Positions 18,162 through 27,697 of a stretch of 64,000 nt of DNA are shown here, in pieces; position 1 is the first letter of the stretch; the number at the start of each line of letters is the position of its first letter. A program made the translations under genes and the position numbers. The notes beneath the pieces are model-generated. The model searched no databases and was not told the DNA's origin. It saw only the letters and a list, made by a program, of their open reading frames with translations. The stretch covers positions 1 to 64,000 of the forward strand of contig CALZJE010000015.1 in assembly GCA_945787715.1 (NCBI GenBank). Direction: 5' to 3'. Origin of the DNA: an uncultured Ectothiorhodospiraceae bacterium. GTDB taxonomy: Bacteria; Pseudomonadota; Gammaproteobacteria; S012-40.

Positions 18162-18881
18162 CGAGCGTCCACCATCAACCGCTAATATCTGCCCCGTCAT
18201 ATAATGTGCATCTCGAAGTAAAAATAGAATAGTGGTTGCGATATCTTCTGGATTACCAGATTTTTTCAATGCGGTTCGTGAAAGAATCTCTTCTTTTACC
18301 ACTTGCTCCATTCCTTCTGGCCATAAAATCGCACCCGGCGCCACGGCATTAACCCGTACTTTTGGTCCCATTTCTTTTGCTAGCGATTTTGTCATCATCA
18401 CTAAGCCTGCTTTTGCCATGCAATAGACCGAATGGCCCTTCAACGGTTTATCCGCATGAATATCAACAATGTTAATCACACAACCCTGTGTTAGTTGAAG
18501 ATAAGGATTGGCGGCCTGTGAGAGAAAAAAAGGCGCTTTCAAATTACTCGCCATCAGATCATCCCATTGTTCAAGCTTCACTTCGCCGATTTCAGTCGGA
18601 TAAAAACTCGAAGCATTATTAATTAACGCATCAATTTGTCCAAAATGAGTTATTACATTCTGAATTAAATTATCATATACATTATCATCACTTAAATCAC
18701 CTGAAACGAGATAAACAGAATCTGGGCGCTCTTTATTCAAATCATCGGCAATACTTTGCGCTGCTTCTAAAGAATGCCGATAATGTAGGGCGATTTTCGC
18801 GCCATTTTTATGCAACTTATGAACAACACTTGCGCCTACTCGGTGAGCAGCCCCGGTGATAACAATTACTTTATTTTTCAT
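18150..18881 (-). CDS. Short-chain reductase, pteridine reductase-like
   Basis: 243-residue SDR enzyme. The nucleotide-binding segment is TGAAHRVGAS, with Arg in place of the usual Gly-rich middle, which is typical of pteridine reductases (PTR1/FolM-like; NADPH preference). Catalytic Tyr-x3-Lys appears as YCMAKAG, and the C-terminus ends with MTGQILAVDGG. Adjacency to folB and folK supports a dihydrofolate or dihydrobiopterin reductase role, as in folM-type genes. Exact substrate uncertain. Confidence 0.85.
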   Translation of the reverse strand: MKNKVIVITGAAHRVGASVVHKLHKNGAKIALHYRHSLEAAQSIADDLNKERPDSVYLVSGDLSDDNVYDNLIQNVITHFGQIDALINNASSFYPTEIGEVKLEQWDDLMASNLKAPFFLSQAANPYLQLTQGCVINIVDIHADKPLKGHSVYCMAKAGLVMMTKSLAKEMGPKVRVNAVAPGAILWPEGMEQVVKEEILSRTALKKSGNPEDIATTILFLLRDAHYMTGQILAVDGGRSLNL

Positions 18882-19042
18882 AAACTTTACATAACACCCA
18901 TTATAAACAATTAGTTAAAAGGAATTTTTGGGATTAGCTTAAAACTAACCTAAGAACTACATATTAGATCCAAAATTTCTAATTGTGTGTTTTAAACCAT
19001 ACACTTAAAGTTAATTAATTCAAATGTCGAAAGTAAACTTAT

Positions 19043-20239
19043 ATGAGACTAAATAATCCACCTAGACCATTACCTTTGCCCAGCAAAGAGGAACTTGATA
19101 GCATCCAACCGCTAGTTAATCTAGTGTGCCATGATATTGAATCCAACGGTGGCAAACTACCATTCTCTGAATTTATGGAAAAAACACTCTATTCCCCGGG
19201 TATAGGTTATTACAATTCGGACAAACAGATTTTTGGCGATAAAGGTGATTTTATCACGGCCCCAGAAATGACTCCTCTGTTCTCACGCTGTTTAGCAAGA
19301 CAAGTTCAACAAGTTCTCACAGAATTAGATGGCAATTCAGATATCATCGAGTTTGGTGCTGGTGCCGGAACAATGGCCTGCGATATCCTCATTGAATTAG
19401 AGAGTCAAAATTCACTTCCCCAACATTATTATATAGGTGAGATAAGTAGTACTTTAAAAGAGCGTCAAAAAACAACAATTAAGCAACGAATACCTCATCT
19501 AATAGATCGTATCATTTGGGTTAACGACATGCCTGAAGAGTTTCGAGGAATTGTACTGGGGAATGAAGTTATTGATGCTATGCCTGTTCACCGGGTGCGC
19601 ATTAACCAGAACAAGCAACATGAAGAGTTATTCGTCACTTATCGCGATAGCCAGTTAGAGTGGGTGAGTGGTGAACCCAGCTGTAAACTATTAAAAACTA
19701 CACTCGATGAAATTTTTACTAAATATGGAGACAATCTACCCGATCACTATGAAACGGAAGTGAATCTTGCGGCAAATAAATGGATTACAGATATTGCACA
19801 AAAACTTGATAAGGGATTAATTCTGCTAATTGATTACGGATTTAGTGAAAACGAATTTTTCCGTCCTGAGCGTCAAGAAGGCACACTCATGTGCCACTAT
19901 CGACATTGCGCACATGGTGATGCTCTTACACATATTGGCTTGCAAGATATTACCTCTCACGTTAATTTTACCGCAATTGCCGAAGCAGCACATGAATCTG
20001 GATTAACAGTCAGTGGCTTCACCAATCAAACGTATTTTTTAATCAGTTGCGGTCTTGAGTCATTTTTAAGTGAAATCGACATTAACGATACCAAGTTGTT
20101 TATAAAGGAAACTCAACCCGTTAAACAATTAATCTTGCCAGATGAAATGGGTGATCTATTTAAAGTCATTGCTTTTACAAAGAGTATCAATCAGCCACTC
20201 ATCGGATTTTCGGCTAACAATGTGTTAGACCGACTATAG
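19043..20239 (+). CDS. SAM-dependent methyltransferase, MidA/NDUFAF7 family
   Basis: 398 residues. DUF185/MidA-type methyltransferase: FSEFMEKTLYSPGIGYY, then GDKGDFITAPEMTPLFSRC, and SAM-binding IIEFGAGAGTMACDIL. NEVIDAMPVHRV matches the family GNEVLDALP-type motif. The eukaryotic homologue methylates complex I subunit NDUFS2; bacterial substrates are not settled. Located next to the folate cluster and followed 5 bp later by an HD-GYP-like gene. Confidence 0.92.
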   Translation: MRLNNPPRPLPLPSKEELDSIQPLVNLVCHDIESNGGKLPFSEFMEKTLYSPGIGYYNSDKQIFGDKGDFITAPEMTPLFSRCLARQVQQVLTELDGNSDIIEFGAGAGTMACDILIELESQNSLPQHYYIGEISSTLKERQKTTIKQRIPHLIDRIIWVNDMPEEFRGIVLGNEVIDAMPVHRVRINQNKQHEELFVTYRDSQLEWVSGEPSCKLLKTTLDEIFTKYGDNLPDHYETEVNLAANKWITDIAQKLDKGLILLIDYGFSENEFFRPERQEGTLMCHYRHCAHGDALTHIGLQDITSHVNFTAIAEAAHESGLTVSGFTNQTYFLISCGLESFLSEIDINDTKLFIKETQPVKQLILPDEMGDLFKVIAFTKSINQPLIGFSANNVLDRL

Positions 20240-20244
20240 AAACA

Positions 20245-21402
20245 ATGATAGGAAAAAAATACGTCTATTTATCAAAAGCAGTAATCAATGCTGAGCAACC
20301 TTTGTTATTTCCCGTGTATAACAAAAGGGGTACTTTGTTAGTTGAAAAAGGCAAGCGGCTTACTGACAAACAAGTTAAAAAGATCATGGCACTTGATCAA
20401 ATATTTACAACCAATCGCGCTATGGACACCGCGATGTATGATAAAAGAAAAAACGATTCAGATGATAAGGATGCCAATGCCGCTTTTCGCTTGCCGCCAC
20501 CATTTGAACGCATTGAGGCTTTAGAAAAGATACTACTGGAAATATATAAAGCACCAAATCACCCACTAACACTTTCAAAAATACTGACAATGGTCAATCG
20601 ACTACAGACCATTTGTGAAAAATCACCAGATGCTGTATTAGCCAAGATCATCTTGGATAATAATGATAACTATGCAATCAAACACTCAATACATACCGCC
20701 ATTTTATGCGAACTAACCGCTAAACATCTTCAATGGGGTGTTGAAAAAAACCGCTCATTAGTTTCGGCAGCACTCACCATGAATATTTCTTTGGGCCTAA
20801 TGCAAAACCGGCTGGTTAATCAGGAAAAATCCTTATCAATAGAACAAAAACAAATTATCCATAATCATCCAAAAGAAAGTGTTTTACTTCTTAAATCTAT
20901 TGGCGTGCAAAACACAGACTGGTTAAATTTCATCGCTGCTCATCATGAATCTGCAGATGGCAGCGGATATCCAAATGGTCTGTCCGAAGGAGAAATTCCG
21001 CTTGGAGCATCGCTTATCAGTTTGTCAGATGTGTACTGCGCAAAAGTTTCTGGTAGAAATTATCGTAAACCAGTTTACGCAAATGTTGCCGCAAGAGATA
21101 TTTTTCTCGATAAAGGTCAATATACAACAGAAACCCTAATTGAAGTATTTGTAAAAATATTGGGGCTATACCCACCAGGCTGTATCGTTAAACTTGAAAG
21201 CAACGAACTTGGATTAGTCATAAAACGCGGTGAACGTGTTGACGCTCCTACAGTGCAGGTACTTAGCAAAAACAAATACGGGCAAATACATTTGTTGAAT
21301 ATAAAAAGACTGACAAGCGAAAAAAACTATGCCATTAAATCGATTATTCCACTCGATTCAGCAGAAGCCCGATTCAATCCTGCTGATGTTTGGCAAAATT
21401 AA
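20245..21402 (+). CDS. HD-GYP domain protein lacking the HD pair
   Basis: 385 residues. It has HHESADGSGYPNGL and IPLGASLISLSDVY typical of HD-GYP phosphodiesterases, an upstream HNHP, and the first His (HSIHT). The catalytic HD is replaced by MN (AALTMNISLGL), so metal-dependent hydrolysis of cyclic di-GMP is doubtful although GYP is kept. The N-terminal ~100 residues resemble those of the protein at 10629-11804. The gene follows the MidA-type methyltransferase by 5 bp. Confidence 0.85.
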   Translation: MIGKKYVYLSKAVINAEQPLLFPVYNKRGTLLVEKGKRLTDKQVKKIMALDQIFTTNRAMDTAMYDKRKNDSDDKDANAAFRLPPPFERIEALEKILLEIYKAPNHPLTLSKILTMVNRLQTICEKSPDAVLAKIILDNNDNYAIKHSIHTAILCELTAKHLQWGVEKNRSLVSAALTMNISLGLMQNRLVNQEKSLSIEQKQIIHNHPKESVLLLKSIGVQNTDWLNFIAAHHESADGSGYPNGLSEGEIPLGASLISLSDVYCAKVSGRNYRKPVYANVAARDIFLDKGQYTTETLIEVFVKILGLYPPGCIVKLESNELGLVIKRGERVDAPTVQVLSKNKYGQIHLLNIKRLTSEKNYAIKSIIPLDSAEARFNPADVWQN

Positions 21403-21413
21403 ACTGCCACTAT

Positions 21414-22832
21414 TCAGTGCCTCATCACTATTTTAATTTTTTTTCGATCACTTTTTGCCTCTTCAAATGCTTCATCCAATTCTTCTATATCTCTGATTTC
21501 AGATATAAACGTTCTACTAAATTCTTCAAAATACAGATCATTTTCAGACATGATTTTTAGTGCGTGTTTAAAACTGCCACAACGACTTGTATGAAGTTGT
21601 ACATCACGAGTAAATAAAGCCTCCTCCAGTTCTCCACTTACACTTACACCTCCATCTACACCTTCTTTATACAAAAAAAGTTTTGATTTAGCACGCATAA
21701 GCGTTTTACCATCGCAGTTTCGAACGACATGATTTAACTTATGCAGGTTCGAAGCTATCGCCAAATCATACTGTTTATTGTAGCCACGCGATTCACCAAA
21801 ATCACCAAGAAAATTTAATCTGGAAAATATTTTTTCTGGAAAACACTTTGTTAAATCTTCTAACAAAACTTGTGGAATAGATTCATCCACTGCAACTTCA
21901 CTCACACTATCGTCTTCAATAGATTTATATAAAATATTTCTTTTACTACCTGTAACGGAGGCAAGCGAAAGTTCATCTATGACCATTTCAGTAAGTCGCG
22001 TTAGTCCTTCAACAGGCTTTCCACTCGTTGATTTAATATGAAGGATATTCCCAGCAATTCTTAAAGACTGTAAAAAACCTGATTCAGAACCTGTTGTATC
22101 AAAGACCACATCATATTTCTGATCGATAATTTCCGAAACACCGACCACATTATCTGCACCAACTTTTATGCAGAAGTCTTTCATTGCTTCATTTCGGATA
22201 ACGGCAGTAATGGTAAAATTGATTTTCCATTTTTCACGATATAATTTCAGCGCCAACAGTAGTAGAGATCCCAATCGGCGTGGACCTACAACTGCTACTG
22301 ATCTATGCTCCTTTCTAACAGAAGTTGTAACCGCATGGTAGGCCGCAGCAAAAGGCTCTGTAATGCTGGCATTAACAGTAGAAATGTTAGATGGAATTGG
22401 TATTAGTGAGTTTCGTGGCGCCAAAACATAGGGGCTAAACCCACCAGGTAATCTATCTATACCCAGCGTTAATCTTTCTTGGCAATGGATGTCCATGTCA
22501 TTATTACAATAAAAACATGTTGCATCTTTCACACCCCGTGCTTTATGTGATGCATTTATTTCAACCACATAAAAACGCTCATCTAACGACGCAACAAGTT
22601 CATGGCCAGTAATTTGTGGTAGTTTAAAAGGTAGGTTTGCCCGTGCAATATCAGTAGAACAAATACCGCAATAGCAAGTTTTTAGTAATACATAACCTTT
22701 ACCTAATGTTTCAAACAACTCGCCTTTGCGATATATTTTCCATCCACTTGATTCGTCACCCTGATATTTGTATCGAGCAAGATGAAATTTTTCATCATCA
22801 CGAAATTCATGTGCAGAAAATTCTATTTCCAT
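21414..22832 (-). CDS. Medium-chain dehydrogenase-like protein with extended C-terminus
   Basis: About 472 residues, against ~350 for typical zinc alcohol dehydrogenases. The N-terminal part keeps the catalytic-zinc signatures CGICSTD and GHE, and a cysteine group CFYCNNDMDIHC in the structural-zinc position. The cofactor domain starts near VAVVGPRRLGSLLLLAL, an altered GxGxxG. The last ~120 residues do not match a family I know. Start: ATG at 22832 is preferred to a TTG three codons upstream; no clear ribosome site is seen for either. Substrate unknown. Convergent with the HD-GYP-like gene. Confidence 0.75.
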   Translation of the reverse strand: MEIEFSAHEFRDDEKFHLARYKYQGDESSGWKIYRKGELFETLGKGYVLLKTCYCGICSTDIARANLPFKLPQITGHELVASLDERFYVVEINASHKARGVKDATCFYCNNDMDIHCQERLTLGIDRLPGGFSPYVLAPRNSLIPIPSNISTVNASITEPFAAAYHAVTTSVRKEHRSVAVVGPRRLGSLLLLALKLYREKWKINFTITAVIRNEAMKDFCIKVGADNVVGVSEIIDQKYDVVFDTTGSESGFLQSLRIAGNILHIKSTSGKPVEGLTRLTEMVIDELSLASVTGSKRNILYKSIEDDSVSEVAVDESIPQVLLEDLTKCFPEKIFSRLNFLGDFGESRGYNKQYDLAIASNLHKLNHVVRNCDGKTLMRAKSKLFLYKEGVDGGVSVSGELEEALFTRDVQLHTSRCGSFKHALKIMSENDLYFEEFSRTFISEIRDIEELDEAFEEAKSDRKKIKIVMRH

Positions 22833-22860
22833 GAAGGCCAAGAATTCATGGTGTGTTTTT

Positions 22861-23061
22861 TCATTTTCGAAAAATCCAGAAGAGAATTGTTAAAACAATG
22901 CTTATGACGATAGACGTGACAATGGGGAAGTAAAATTTGAAATTTTCTTTTTCGACAACAATATCACCAGGTAAGCGGCCCAGATTCATTTTCTGAACCC
23001 AAGGCCACAATATGCCGATAACAACTAATAATACGCCGATAATTATTAGTGCGCGCGACAT
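22861..23061 (-). CDS. DUF2905-family small membrane protein
   Basis: 66 residues, two membrane helices (about 4-22 and 45-63) joined by the family motif LGRLPGDIVVEKENFKFYFPI. Function unknown. It lies one base after the rpiA stop and is probably cotranscribed. Confidence 0.9.
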   Translation of the reverse strand: MSRALIIIGVLLVVIGILWPWVQKMNLGRLPGDIVVEKENFKFYFPIVTSIVISIVLTILFWIFRK

Positions 23062-23062
23062 C

Positions 23063-23719
23063 TTATTTCAACGTTTTGACACCATCGGGACTACCCATTA
23101 AAACGACATTTGCTCCACGATGCGCAAACAAGCCATTAGTTACAATGCCAACGATTTGATTTAATTCAGTCTCCAGCTTTGGTGGATCAATAATCTGCAA
23201 ATTATGAACATCGAGAATCTGGTTGCCATTATCTGTTACGAAACCTTCTCGGTAAACAGGTTGACTACCCATTTTAACTAGCTCACGAGCCACATAACTT
23301 CTTGCCATTGGAATAACTTCGATCGGAAGCGGAAACTCACCCATGACATCAACCAACTTCGTTTCATCCACAATACAAACGAATTTTTTAGCAACTGCAG
23401 CAACAATTTTTTCACGCGTTAACGCGCCACCGCCACCTTTAATCATATCCATGTGCTTGGTTACTTCATCAGCGCCATCGACATAAACAGAAATTTCGCT
23501 GACATCATTTAAATTATAGACAGGGATGCCATGAGATTTCAGACGCTCAGACGATGCCTCAGAACTCGATACCGCACCTTCAATACGACCTTTTATGGTC
23601 GCCAGAGCGTCGATAAAGAAATTTACAGTGGAACCTGTTCCTACACCAACCACGTCTCCTGCTTTTATATAATCCAACGCAGCTTCGGCTGCAGCCTTCT
23701 TCATTTCGTTTTGAGACAT
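23063..23719 (-). CDS. rpiA: Ribose-5-phosphate isomerase A
   Basis: 218 residues, standard length. Interconverts ribose-5-phosphate and ribulose-5-phosphate in the pentose phosphate pathway. Motifs: [14 protein letters not shown] near 23-36, VDGADEV near 81-87, and [14 protein letters not shown] near 94-107 containing the catalytic Glu/Lys region. Good ribosome site GGGAGAG before ATG. Confidence 0.97.
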   Translation of the reverse strand: MSQNEMKKAAAEAALDYIKAGDVVGVGTGSTVNFFIDALATIKGRIEGAVSSSEASSERLKSHGIPVYNLNDVSEISVYVDGADEVTKHMDMIKGGGGALTREKIVAAVAKKFVCIVDETKLVDVMGEFPLPIEVIPMARSYVARELVKMGSQPVYREGFVTDNGNQILDVHNLQIIDPPKLETELNQIVGIVTNGLFAHRGANVVLMGSPDGVKTLK

Positions 23720-23908
23720 TACTCTCTCCCAATTTAAGTAGTTGACGCAAATTTATTGAAAAAACACGCATTTAGTCAAGAGATTTTTATAACTTTGCAA
23801 ATGATCTCAATACCCTGGAGTCATATATAGAGACAGATAATTAAAGAGCTATTGGAAAGTTCTTATAGGTTTATTGGCTTGACTATATAATTAGCATGAA
23901 TAGATGAT

Positions 23909-24035
23909 CATAGAAAAAGCAGTTGAACACGGAAGACCGTAGAATATTAATTTTTCATATTGCTAGACGAAACAATAAGCTGCGTTGCCGAGTGCCCTTA
24001 GAGGTATATTCCATGGATCAACTGTTTTTTCTAGG
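23909..24035. repeat. Inverted-repeat element B (MITE-like)
   Basis: Left end CATAGAAAAAGCAGTTGA matches the reverse complement of the right end, CTAGAAAAAACAGTTGA, with few mismatches. The interior has TTTTTCATATTGCTAGACG, then AAACAATA and later GGATCAACTG, closely matching element A (11848-12039). It lies in the rpiA-ilvA intergenic region, with no coding sequence. Flanking bases 23720-23908 and 24036-24187 show only AT-rich sequence and the likely ilvA promoter area. Confidence 0.6.
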
Positions 24036-24187
24036 ATAAATCATTGATTTTTCTTAATTCACTATATTTTAACGAATCCATACGATAAAATTGATAACTT
24101 TTTGGGCTATTTTCAAAATATATAACAATTTTGAGACTAAATAGCACTATATAGCTACTTTAACAGGTTCAAACATAATAAACGAAT

Positions 24188-25708
24188 ATGGAAAATTACC
24201 CTTACCTCGAAAAAATAATATCTGCCCGAGTTTATGATGTTGCCGAAGAGACACCACTAGAAATTGCTCCCACTCTCTCAGAAAAACTCGGTAATACAAT
24301 TCTATTGAAGCGCGAAGATTTGCAACCTGTATTTTCTTTCAAGCTTAGAGGGGCATACAATAAAATGTCTCAATTAAGTGAAGAACAAAAAATGGCCGGC
24401 GTCATTGCCGCCTCTGCAGGAAATCATGCGCAAGGGGTAGCGCTTTCCGCACAGCGTATGGATATAAAGTCAACTATCGTTATGCCTAAAACCACACCGC
24501 AAATCAAAGTAAGCTCGGTAAGGCGTTATGGTAGCGAAGTAATTCTGCACGGTAGTGCTTATGATGAAGCCTATCAACATGCCAATATACTCGCTAGTGA
24601 GCGCGGAATGACTTTTATCCATCCTTTTGACGACCCTGAAGTTATTGCCGGACAAGGCACTGTTGCTATGGAAATACTTAAACAACATCCTGACCATATC
24701 GATGCCATATTTGTGCCGGTAGGTGGCGGGGGCTTGATCGCCGGAATAACCGCGTTCGTCAAACGAATCAGACCGCAAACAAAAATAATTGGCGTTGAGC
24801 CAGACGATGCAGGATGTTTATACGAAGCATTAAAAGCAAATTCCCGCGTAATTTTAGATCAAGTGGGCATATTTGCCGATGGAGTTGCCGTTCGACAAGT
24901 TGGTGCAGAACCTTTCCGTATTGTTAATGGCCAAATCGATGAAGTTATTCTAACTTCTACTGACGAAATTTGTGCTGCAATAAAAGATATTTTCGATGAT
25001 ACTCGCGCTATTTGCGAGCCAGCAGGTGCACTCGCAGTCGCAGGACTGAAAAAGTATGCCGCAAAACATAAACTATCGGGTAAAACGTTGATCGCCATCG
25101 ATAGCGGTGCAAATATGAACTTTGACCGCCTTCGCTATGTATCAGAAAGAGCAGAGCTGGGTGAAAATAAAGAAACTTTATTAGCAGTCACCATCCCAGA
25201 ACAACCCGGAAGCTTTCGCAAATTTTGCCATGCAATCGGCCAACGAAGCGTCACCGAATTTAATTATCGTTATTCAGACGACGAAATAGCACATGTATTT
25301 GCCGGGATTCAACTAAAAAACTCTGACCTGGGAGATGATGGATTATTAAAAAAATTGGAGAGTCAAAATTATCGCGTATTAAATCTAACCAATAATGAAA
25401 TGGCAAAATCACATATTCGTTATATGGTAGGCGGACATGCAAACAACAAAGTAGAAAATGAGCTTATCTTTCGTTTTATCTTTCCTGAACGTCCCGGCGC
25501 ATTATTGAGATTCTTAACACACATGAATTTACGCTGGAATATTAGCCTTTTTCATTATCGCAATCACGGCTCAGCTTTTGGTAGAATTTTAGTCGGCATT
25601 CAAGTCGCACCAGCAGAACACCAGGAGTTTGAAACATTTCTTGAAGAGCTTGAATATCCGTACTGGAATGAAACAGACAATCCTGCATATAGTTTATTTT
25701 TAGGTTAG
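24188..25708 (+). CDS. ilvA: Threonine ammonia-lyase (dehydratase), biosynthetic
   Basis: 506 residues. A PLP domain is followed by two ACT-like regulatory domains, as in isoleucine-inhibited IlvA. The PLP lysine is K52 in SFKLRGAYNKM, and the phosphate-binding loop is GGGGLIAG near 181-188. ACT-like segments begin near LLAVTIPEQPGSFRKF and ELIFRFIFPERPGALLRF. Converts threonine to 2-oxobutanoate for isoleucine synthesis. The stop overlaps the convergent parA-like stop by 4 bp. Confidence 0.96.
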   Translation: MENYPYLEKIISARVYDVAEETPLEIAPTLSEKLGNTILLKREDLQPVFSFKLRGAYNKMSQLSEEQKMAGVIAASAGNHAQGVALSAQRMDIKSTIVMPKTTPQIKVSSVRRYGSEVILHGSAYDEAYQHANILASERGMTFIHPFDDPEVIAGQGTVAMEILKQHPDHIDAIFVPVGGGGLIAGITAFVKRIRPQTKIIGVEPDDAGCLYEALKANSRVILDQVGIFADGVAVRQVGAEPFRIVNGQIDEVILTSTDEICAAIKDIFDDTRAICEPAGALAVAGLKKYAAKHKLSGKTLIAIDSGANMNFDRLRYVSERAELGENKETLLAVTIPEQPGSFRKFCHAIGQRSVTEFNYRYSDDEIAHVFAGIQLKNSDLGDDGLLKKLESQNYRVLNLTNNEMAKSHIRYMVGGHANNKVENELIFRFIFPERPGALLRFLTHMNLRWNISLFHYRNHGSAFGRILVGIQVAPAEHQEFETFLEELEYPYWNETDNPAYSLFLG

Positions 25709-26427
25709 GATGCGATTGCGTGATTTTTTGAAGAAAAAATGCGCTGCTTATCGTTCGTATTCTGCTCTGGTGTCGCACTATCTCCATCTAACCACTGGAT
25801 AAGTGGCCTCCATTCCTGCTTATCTCGCTCAACCATTGGATGATCCAATTCCAGTAAACTCACTCCCCGCTCAGCGGCCCTTATATAATTCTCATTCTGA
25901 GAAAGAGTGGCTACATAAGCCAAATCAAGATTATCGAGTAAATTGATTAAGGAATGGTATGCGCTGGAATTGATATCTGACCGATTTACAACAATGCCAA
26001 CCTCAGCTTTGCATGGATTAAGCTTCAACTGGGTTTTAAGCGCATGAATAAACATGACAGTTGCGCGTATATCGATAGGTGATGGAGATACTGGAATTAT
26101 TATACGATCAACTGCTCTAACAATACTCATAAAACGAGGCAATTCAACACCAGCTGGCGTATCAATTATTAAACGTTCAGTATGAGCCGGTAGACGCATT
26201 TGCCACGACCGGGTCACACGCATAGATGGCGATTTATACGCTGGCAAATCAACGATTTTAGGTAATGCGTAGGGGCGTTGTTTCAACCACTCAGAACTAG
26301 ATCCTTGAGGATCATAATCTTTGAGTACAACATTTGTATTTACTGAAGCATAGTGCCCGGCAAGATTCGTCGCTATTGTGGTTTTACCGCTACCACCCTT
26401 TGAATTCATGACCATAATCGTACGCAT
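25705..26427 (-). CDS. ParA/MinD-family ATPase, orphan
   Basis: 240 residues. Deviant Walker A KGGSGKTT at 10-17, Walker A' around KDYDPQGSSSEWL, and Walker B LIIDTPAGVELP. This matches ParA-type partition ATPases. No ParB-like gene or centromere-like repeats are nearby, so it may position another cargo, as orphan ParA proteins do for chemoreceptor arrays or carboxysomes. The ribosome site is GGAGG. An upstream 77-codon frame overlaps its start. Confidence 0.9.
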   Translation of the reverse strand: MRTIMVMNSKGGSGKTTIATNLAGHYASVNTNVVLKDYDPQGSSSEWLKQRPYALPKIVDLPAYKSPSMRVTRSWQMRLPAHTERLIIDTPAGVELPRFMSIVRAVDRIIIPVSPSPIDIRATVMFIHALKTQLKLNPCKAEVGIVVNRSDINSSAYHSLINLLDNLDLAYVATLSQNENYIRAAERGVSLLELDHPMVERDKQEWRPLIQWLDGDSATPEQNTNDKQRIFSSKNHAIAS

Positions 26428-26639
26428 CTGTATTTTTCCTCCATAACACTTTTATGCCAGACCAACTCTCTTTTAGGGGGATTAATCTCAACATTAATTT
26501 TCTCTGATATTGGAAATTCAAAGCGGTGGATTTTGTCGTTTAAAATCATAATGCTTTTTAAAAACTCAGGCCTCATCGCAGAGGCGTATAGCTTCTTCCA
26601 TGAACTCATTGAAATAAAAACTTTAGTAATGCTGTACAA
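26406..26639 (-). CDS. Possible small ORF upstream of the ParA-like gene
   Basis: 77 codons overlapping the ParA-like start by 22 bases. Predicted product is basic, with no motif recognised; an inner ATG (M11, MSSWKKLYASAM) is also possible. Upstream ribosome site is poor. It may be a real coupled protein or chance. Confidence 0.3.
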   Translation of the reverse strand: MYSITKVFISMSSWKKLYASAMRPEFLKSIMILNDKIHRFEFPISEKINVEINPPKRELVWHKSVMEEKYRCVRLWS

Positions 26640-26942
26640 CCCTATGCTCTAGACTCTCTCCTATATATTTATAAAATGAGCAATGTATAACCATTTTTTA
26701 GGGATTAAATCTAAAACCAATGACTGAACACAGATTACAAAGCAATTATTGTGACTGTTTTTCCAAAAATACTAGCAATAACAAATAAAAAATTCAAATT
26801 CACATCGTCAGTAGGACAAGCTTCGCAGCTTCCCATTAGAAATTTGTACAGCCGCAAGCAGAAGGGAATGGAGATTAAACTTGGTTAGAAGGGGATTTAG
26901 TGAGGAGATTAATAGATCCAAGGAAAAAATAGGGAGAACGTC
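26640..26942. other. Intergenic region, nothing recognised
   Basis: AT-rich gap upstream of the ParA-like unit and downstream of the ccoG operon. I see no gene, RNA or repeat shared with the other elements. Confidence 0.4.
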
Positions 26943-26966
26943 GGCTAGGGCATAAAAGCCCCAACC
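26943..26966 (-). terminator. Hairpin downstream of the ccoG operon
   Basis: GGCTAGGGC and GCCCCAACC pair (two G-T pairs) around a six-base loop, 11 bp after the last stop of the operon. No run of T follows on the minus strand, so it may be a weak terminator or a 3'-stabilising stem. Confidence 0.4.
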
Positions 26967-26976
26967 AATTCATATT

Positions 26977-27396
26977 TTATTGCGCAATATTGAGAGAATA
27001 ATTCATAGGAAAGGTGAATAAAGTTTCTCTTTCATCTTTAATTTCAGGATCTTTTTCTTTTAAATGGACATACAGTACGTCCGTTTCAGGATCCTTAACT
27101 TTCATCGCTCTTCGATAAACACCCGTATGGCCGTCTTGCATCGCTTGTACCCACTTGCCTTCAGGCCCCATGCGGAAATATACGATCAAATTATGAGCTC
27201 TCCCTCTTACTTTATAATTAGCTAAGAGCAGTAGCTCGTTCATTCCTTTTACAACTGTAGGGGGACGGGATTCGATGTGTACCGTATAATCTTTCCATTG
27301 TTTCACTTCAGATGTAGGAATCTCCCCCGAGCATGCACCCAACAATATAGCGATTAAAAAAACAACAAAAGTATTTTTCATTTTAGCCTGCAGCAT
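26977..27396 (-). CDS. Lipoprotein of the oxidase island, possibly CcoH/FixH-like
   Basis: 139 residues. Signal with lipobox LLGAC (C22). The mature part is beta-rich: WKDYTVHIESRPP, then NELLLLANYKV, GHTGVYRRAMKV and a final paired strand. This ordering recalls the FixH/YtkA beta-sandwich of oxidase assembly proteins, but likeness is weak and the usual N-terminal anchor is replaced by a lipid anchor. Last gene of the four-gene ccoG operon; it overlaps the cytochrome c gene by 14 bp. Confidence 0.7.
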   Translation of the reverse strand: MLQAKMKNTFVVFLIAILLGACSGEIPTSEVKQWKDYTVHIESRPPTVVKGMNELLLLANYKVRGRAHNLIVYFRMGPEGKWVQAMQDGHTGVYRRAMKVKDPETDVLYVHLKEKDPEIKDERETLFTFPMNYSLNIAQ

Positions 27397-27697
27397 TTTC
27401 TTGTAGATAGTTAATTAACTCTTTCTTCTCTTCATTGGAAAGAGGGAGATACGCATTTTTGATGCGATGATTTTGCATTCGCTCAATAACGTTAGGCCAT
27501 TCTTTAGCTTTATGGACCGTAGGAGATGGCAATCCATGACATGCACTGCAAAATTCTTTAAAAATTTTGCCACCTACACTATCCAAATTAGGGATAGTCG
27601 CTGTCATTTGGCTTTGTGGATGATTTTTACTATCGCAGCCTGAACTCAATAAGACAGTAAGAACTAATGCGAAGGAAACAACAAATTTAATTGTCAT
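27383..27697 (-). CDS. Lipoprotein cytochrome c
   Basis: 104 residues. Lipobox LSSGC (C21) indicates membrane anchoring. One heme c site CSACH at C50/C53/H54, followed by GLPSP. A single class I cytochrome c domain, about 75 residues. Likely an electron shuttle or donor for the oxidase encoded in this island. Overlaps both neighbours by about 11-14 bp. Confidence 0.88.
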   Translation of the reverse strand: MTIKFVVSFALVLTVLLSSGCDSKNHPQSQMTATIPNLDSVGGKIFKEFCSACHGLPSPTVHKAKEWPNVIERMQNHRIKNAYLPLSNEEKKELINYLQENAAG

